NCBI GenBank assembly: GCA_023458875.1
Contig: JAEWXO010000016.1
Span: 1-28,851, forward strand
Length of the DNA stretch: 28,851 bases
Direction: 5' to 3'
Source: Bacillota bacterium
GTDB lineage: Bacteria; Bacillota; Clostridia; Oscillospirales; Ruminococcaceae
Program-made: the position numbers and the translations under genes
Notes under the pieces: model-generated
Databases searched by the model: none
What the model was told of the DNA's origin: nothing
The model's input: the letters and a program-made list of their open reading frames with translations, nothing else
Shown here: piece after piece, positions 25,478 through 28,851 of the stretch
How the letters are laid out: every line of letters starts with the position of its first letter
Numbering within the stretch: the stretch's first letter is position 1

Positions 25478-26914
25478 CTATAAAAAATGTTCGCTTAAAA
25501 TCTGATGTTTTATATCCCAGAGTTGTTTTGACAAATCCAAATAATATTCCTGAGGATTTTCAAATCTCTTTATCTCATCCCACATAAATGATATCTGTTC
25601 TTTGCAGTATTTTTGAATCTGATTTAAATCAGGTGAATTATAAACACATTCTCCATCAATAAATACAGGTACCTGAAGCTTGACCGCAGTAAAATCAGTC
25701 AGTACTTTCTTTTTATAAGTAAACTCAGGATGAAAAATCATATATGGTTTGTCACTGTCTATTTTTTCACCTGCTACAGTAATTACATCTGCAAGTGCAT
25801 GACCTGTTTTGTTGCTGAATAATCTCCATACCTCCTTATATGAAGGTATTGTAATCTTAGCCGTGTTCTCCGATAATTTTATCTTCGGAATAATTTTTCC
25901 CTGGCGTTCAACAGCACTGAGCTTATAAACTCCTCCGAATACAGGTTCTGACTTTGATGTAACCAGCCGTTCACCTACGCCGAATGAATCTATCTCCGCA
26001 CCCTGAATCATAAGATCCCGGATAATATATTCATCAAGTGAGTTTGAAGCTGTAATTTTACAATAGTCAAATCCGGCATCATCAAGCATTTTTCTTGATT
26101 CCTTACTCAGATACGCTATGTCTCCGCTGTCTATTCTTATTCCGCACGGCTTATGTCCGCTTTCCAGAAGCTCTTTAAAAACTTTTATTGCATTAGGAAC
26201 GCCTGATTTAAGAACACTGTAAGTATCAACAAGCAGAACGCAGCTGTCAGGATAAATTTTTGCATATGCCCTGAATGCATCAAGCTCTGTATCAAATAAC
26301 TGGACCCAGCTGTGCGCCATAGTACCGAGCACCGGAATGCCGAACATTTTATCGGCAATAGTACAGGCTGTACCTGAACATCCACCGATATATGCAGCAC
26401 GTGCACCATAAACCGCGCCGTCATATCCCTGCGCTCTTCTTGAACCGAATTCCATAACAGGTCTGTTCCCCGCAGCTCTGACAATTCTGTTGGCCTTTGT
26501 TGCAATAAGTGTCTGGTGATTTACAGAAAGCAGTATCATTGTTTCAATAAACTGTGCCTGTATCACAGGTCCCCTTACTGTTACAAGCGGTTCATTCGGA
26601 AAAACAGGAGTTCCCTCAGGAACAGAATAAACATCACATGTGAATTTAAAATTTCTTAAATACTCAAGAAATTTTCCATCAAATATATTTTTACTTCTCA
26701 GATAATCAATGTCATCATCATTGAATTTAAGTTCCTTAATATATTCAATAATCTGCTGAAGTCCCGCAAACACCGCGAAACCGCCATTGTCCGGGACTTT
26801 TCTGAAAAACATATCAAAGTATGCAATCTCATCATGGCATTCTGACATCATATATCCGTTTGCCATTGTAAGTTCATAAAAGTCTGTCAGTAAAGTAAGA
26901 TTTCTTTTATCCAT
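25478..26914 (-). CDS. pncB: Nicotinate phosphoribosyltransferase
   Basis: The enzyme joins nicotinic acid to PRPP to form nicotinate mononucleotide, the first step of NAD salvage from nicotinate. The 478-residue protein is of the usual bacterial type. Motifs include LLTDFYELTMANGY at the N-terminus, EFGSRRAQG, GCSGTACT, GTMAHSWV with His201, DTYSV, RIDSGD and SFGVGERL. The ATG at 26914 lies 3 bp after the stop of the nicotinamidase homologue, with AAGGAG upstream, so the two are likely co-translated. Confidence 0.96.
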   Translation of the reverse strand: MDKRNLTLLTDFYELTMANGYMMSECHDEIAYFDMFFRKVPDNGGFAVFAGLQQIIEYIKELKFNDDDIDYLRSKNIFDGKFLEYLRNFKFTCDVYSVPEGTPVFPNEPLVTVRGPVIQAQFIETMILLSVNHQTLIATKANRIVRAAGNRPVMEFGSRRAQGYDGAVYGARAAYIGGCSGTACTIADKMFGIPVLGTMAHSWVQLFDTELDAFRAYAKIYPDSCVLLVDTYSVLKSGVPNAIKVFKELLESGHKPCGIRIDSGDIAYLSKESRKMLDDAGFDYCKITASNSLDEYIIRDLMIQGAEIDSFGVGERLVTSKSEPVFGGVYKLSAVERQGKIIPKIKLSENTAKITIPSYKEVWRLFSNKTGHALADVITVAGEKIDSDKPYMIFHPEFTYKKKVLTDFTAVKLQVPVFIDGECVYNSPDLNQIQKYCKEQISFMWDEIKRFENPQEYYLDLSKQLWDIKHQILSEHFL

Positions 26915-26917
26915 GAG

Positions 26918-27577
26918 TTAATATACTCCTTTTACAAATTCTATACCCTGACTTGCCATATGCTGTATTGCAAAAACATTTGCAATATCATTGCTGTGCA
27001 TACGTTGGTCAAATGTCTCAACAGCATTATACGGAACTATTATATTTACGTTTCTGTTTTGTTCATCAAAGTAGGATTTTAATGTAAGGCAGAAATTCAT
27101 AATACCTATGTCTGTAGCAACACCACAGACAATATAATTGATAATATCGTTATTTTCCCCTAAAAATTTCTGAAATTCCTCAGCATGAAAAGCATTTACC
27201 GAGTTTTTTGTTATGATTTCATATCCGCCGATTTCTTTTATTTCATCTATAATTTCTGCTGACGGAGTATTTGCAATACAATGCCTTGGAATATATCTGA
27301 ATTCCGTTGAATCCACGGAGTGAGCATCTGCAAAGGCTATTGCCTTTATTCCTCTTTTTTTGCACAGTCTCAACAGATCTGTTACCGGCCCGACAACTCC
27401 ATCAAATGGCTTATTCATTACCCAGTTTTCTCTGATAATACCTACAGTCATATTTATAAATACAAGTACTGTTTTTTTTGCAGGCAAAAGTTCTATATCC
27501 AGCTCAGGTATTTTTGCTATTTTATCCAGAACACTGAAAAAATATTCTTCAAAATCAGCTATAAAGTTTCTGTCCAT
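26918..27577 (-). CDS. Nicotinamidase/isochorismatase-fold protein lacking two catalytic residues
   Basis: The 219-residue protein matches the clostridial nicotinamidase-like cysteine hydrolases found beside pncB. The metal site is intact: Asp84 and His86 in ADAHS, and His99. The catalytic Lys124 (TKNSVNAF) is present. However, the catalytic Asp is Asn42 (VFINMTVG), and the nucleophilic Cys in the usual TDxCV motif is Gly158 (ATDIGIMNF). Two of three triad residues are missing, so normal amide hydrolysis is not expected. Cys151 and Cys163 lie nearby but are out of register. The frame is open and fully structured, so it is not a decayed gene. It could be a binding, regulatory or otherwise repurposed protein. 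Confidence 0.85.
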   Translation of the reverse strand: MDRNFIADFEEYFFSVLDKIAKIPELDIELLPAKKTVLVFINMTVGIIRENWVMNKPFDGVVGPVTDLLRLCKKRGIKAIAFADAHSVDSTEFRYIPRHCIANTPSAEIIDEIKEIGGYEIITKNSVNAFHAEEFQKFLGENNDIINYIVCGVATDIGIMNFCLTLKSYFDEQNRNVNIIVPYNAVETFDQRMHSNDIANVFAIQHMASQGIEFVKGVY

Positions 27578-27657
27578 TTTATTGTACCTCTACTGTTTCA
27601 TAAAAATATACAACTAAGGCAGGAAACCACAAAATGTAATCTCCTGCTTTAATAATC

Positions 27658-27685
27658 TTTATATCTTACTTAAGTCATTATTCAA
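27658..27685 (-). promoter_or_regulatory. Possible promoter of the NAD salvage cluster
   Basis: On the minus strand, TTGAAT (27680-27685), 16 nt, TATAAA (27658-27663). It precedes a 5' leader of about 75 nt that contains a GCAGGA/TCCTGC hairpin near 27626-27649. Spacing is short and the match partial. Confidence 0.4.
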
Positions 27686-27745
27686 ATTTTTTTAGCTTCG
27701 GAAACAGTTGTTTATCACATAACTGCTCAATCATAAAAAGCGGTA

Positions 27746-28324
27746 TTAAAGCTTTATTATTTCGCCCATTATAGTTCCGCTTGCGGAAATAGCATTTGAT
27801 TCATCAGTATCAATATGCATTGTACGCGAAAATTTATCTGATACTCTTACAACTACATCGCCTAAAATTGCTTTTCTTCCGTTTGAGTCAATCTTTACCC
27901 AGACAATTTCCTTGTCTTTTACATTGAGCTCTTCAGCATCTTCAGGTTTAAGATGAATATGACGTTTTGCAATAATAACGCCTTCTTTGAGTTCAACTTC
28001 ACCGCATGGTCCTACTATTTTGCATGGAGCTGATCCCGCAATATCACCTGATTCTCTTACAGGCGCAGCTATACCGATTGAACGTGCATCTGTTGCAGAA
28101 AGTTCAACCTGAGTAGAGGAACGTACAGGTCCCAGAATAGATACATTAGGAATTTCTTTTTTAGGTCCTACGATAGTGACTCTTTCTTCACATACGAACT
28201 GCCCAGGCTGTGAAAGCTCCTTTTTATGTGTAAGGGTAGCACCTTTTCCAAATAATACTTCAAAATGTTCCTGTGTTACATGAACATGTCTTGCTGATGT
28301 CTCAACCATAAAATTCTTAGCCAT
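27746..28324 (-). CDS. pduL: Phosphate propanoyltransferase PduL (phosphotransacylase)
   Basis: PduL exchanges CoA and phosphate on short acyl groups, giving acyl phosphate for ATP synthesis by acetate or propionate kinase. The 192-residue protein has both beta-barrel signatures: VETSARHVHV (His13, His15) and AKRHIHL (His122, His124), plus GPVRSSTQVELS and HIDTDESNA (His170), the zinc-binding residues. It begins directly with the barrel and lacks the N-terminal encapsulation helix seen in microcompartment-targeted PduL. With no shell genes nearby, it is probably a cytosolic general phosphotransacetylase. AAGGAG lies 8 nt before the ATG. Confidence 0.95.
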   Translation of the reverse strand: MAKNFMVETSARHVHVTQEHFEVLFGKGATLTHKKELSQPGQFVCEERVTIVGPKKEIPNVSILGPVRSSTQVELSATDARSIGIAAPVRESGDIAGSAPCKIVGPCGEVELKEGVIIAKRHIHLKPEDAEELNVKDKEIVWVKIDSNGRKAILGDVVVRVSDKFSRTMHIDTDESNAISASGTIMGEIIKL

Positions 28325-28368
28325 TTAAAAAACTCCTTATTTATACTTTGTTAATTCTTTTCCTTATA

Positions 28369-28397
28369 ATTGTACTACTTTTTACTTGTAACGTCAA
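28369..28397 (-). promoter_or_regulatory. pduL promoter
   Basis: On the minus strand, TTGACG (28392-28397), 17 nt, TACAAT (28369-28374). The leader would be about 40 nt. From 28398 to 28506 I see only AT-rich spacer. Confidence 0.72.
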
Positions 28398-28506
28398 GAA
28401 TTTTTATATTTTCATATCACTTTTTTTAATAAAGTTTATCATTATAAACTCTTATCCGTTTACTCTGTATCAAACTAATTATAAGAAAATAAATTTAAAC
28501 ACAAAT

Positions 28507-28542
28507 AAAAAACGTCCTGCAATTATATGCAAAACGTTTTTT
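28507..28542 (-). terminator. Terminator of the rRNA/tRNA transcript
   Basis: AAAAAACGT (28507-28515) pairs perfectly with 28534-28542. On the minus strand the stem ends in a T run, just after tRNA-Leu. Confidence 0.78.
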
Positions 28543-28546
28543 TAAA

Positions 28547-28626
28547 TGCGAGTGACGGGACTTGAACCCGTACGCCTAAACACACGCCCCTCAAACGTGC
28601 CTGTCTGCCAATTCCAGCACACTCGC
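28547..28626 (-). tRNA. tRNA-Leu (anticodon GAG)
   Basis: The acceptor arms GCGAGTG and CACTCGC pair over 7 bp, with discriminator A and no encoded CCA. The T arm is CGGGTTCAAGTCCCG. The anticodon loop is TTGAGGG, giving GAG at positions 34-36. The long variable region marks a class II tRNA, as expected for leucine. It follows 5S rRNA by about 46 bp. Confidence 0.95.
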
Positions 28627-28672
28627 TTAAAATATTAGTGATGTATTCCTTTATTAAAAAATACATCTGAAA

Positions 28673-28788
<116 letters not shown>

Positions 28789-28851
28789 TATCTTAAACTG
28801 AATAATCAAACATAAGTATTCAAACTACTTACTACACCAAATTCTTTCCTA

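Noticed and set aside
28348..28545. 65-residue plus-strand frame between pduL and tRNA-Leu
   Set aside because: It lies across the pduL promoter and the rRNA terminator, has an AT-rich low-complexity composition and no ribosome binding site.

Overview
The window reads as a low-GC, motile, anaerobic Firmicute of class Clostridia, probably Lachnospiraceae. The evidence is AT-rich DNA with sigma-A style promoters, strong AGGAGG ribosome binding sites, a CheA/CheW/CheR/CheB/FliG cluster of clostridial type, a short-form ThiC under a TPP riboswitch, and a type I-B (Tneap-like) CRISPR-Cas locus. The family is inferred from overall character, not from a database match.

Layout. Positions 1-5179 are one CRISPR array that runs off the left edge: 79 repeats of 30 bp, 78 complete spacers, transcribed leftward. 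Its leader and promoter (5180-5357) abut cas2. A complete leftward operon follows, in transcription order cas6-cas8b1/cst1-cas7/cst2-cas5t-cas3-cas4-cas1-cas2 (13522 down to 5358), driven by a consensus promoter at 13565-13593.

The 815-bp region between cas6 and thiC holds the most interesting signal. A rightward non-coding transcription unit (promoter 13701-13729, terminator 13933-13985) contains two degenerate copies of the CRISPR repeat flanking a short spacer-like segment. The first 17 nt of that segment match the 5' leader of cas6 (13536-13552) at 15 positions. The two mismatches fall at guide positions 6 and 12, and the next is at 18: the bases that Cascade flips out of the hybrid. The target is preceded by CCT, a known I-B PAM. 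This looks like a crRNA-resembling guide (CreR/CreA-like) that steers Cascade to the promoter-proximal region of its own operon. A 19-codon hydrophobic mini-ORF beside it leaves a CreT/CreA-type RNA toxin-antitoxin reading open.

Next come thiC with its TPP riboswitch and terminator (14125-15648), a convergent membrane-anchored amidase-like protein (15657-16673), and a leftward chemotaxis operon fliG-cheA-cheW-cheR-cheB-cheW (23101 down to 16834). A rightward single gene (DUF4026/DUF2314-like) follows. Then a leftward NAD/purine salvage cluster carries a nicotinamidase homologue lacking two of its three catalytic residues, nicotinate phosphoribosyltransferase, and MTA/SAH nucleosidase. Last are pduL, tRNA-Leu(GAG) and 5S rRNA, the end of an rRNA operon entering from the right.

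Two diverged copies of a roughly 125-nt structured repeat sit exactly 6 bp past the stop codons of cheB and of the nucleosidase gene.
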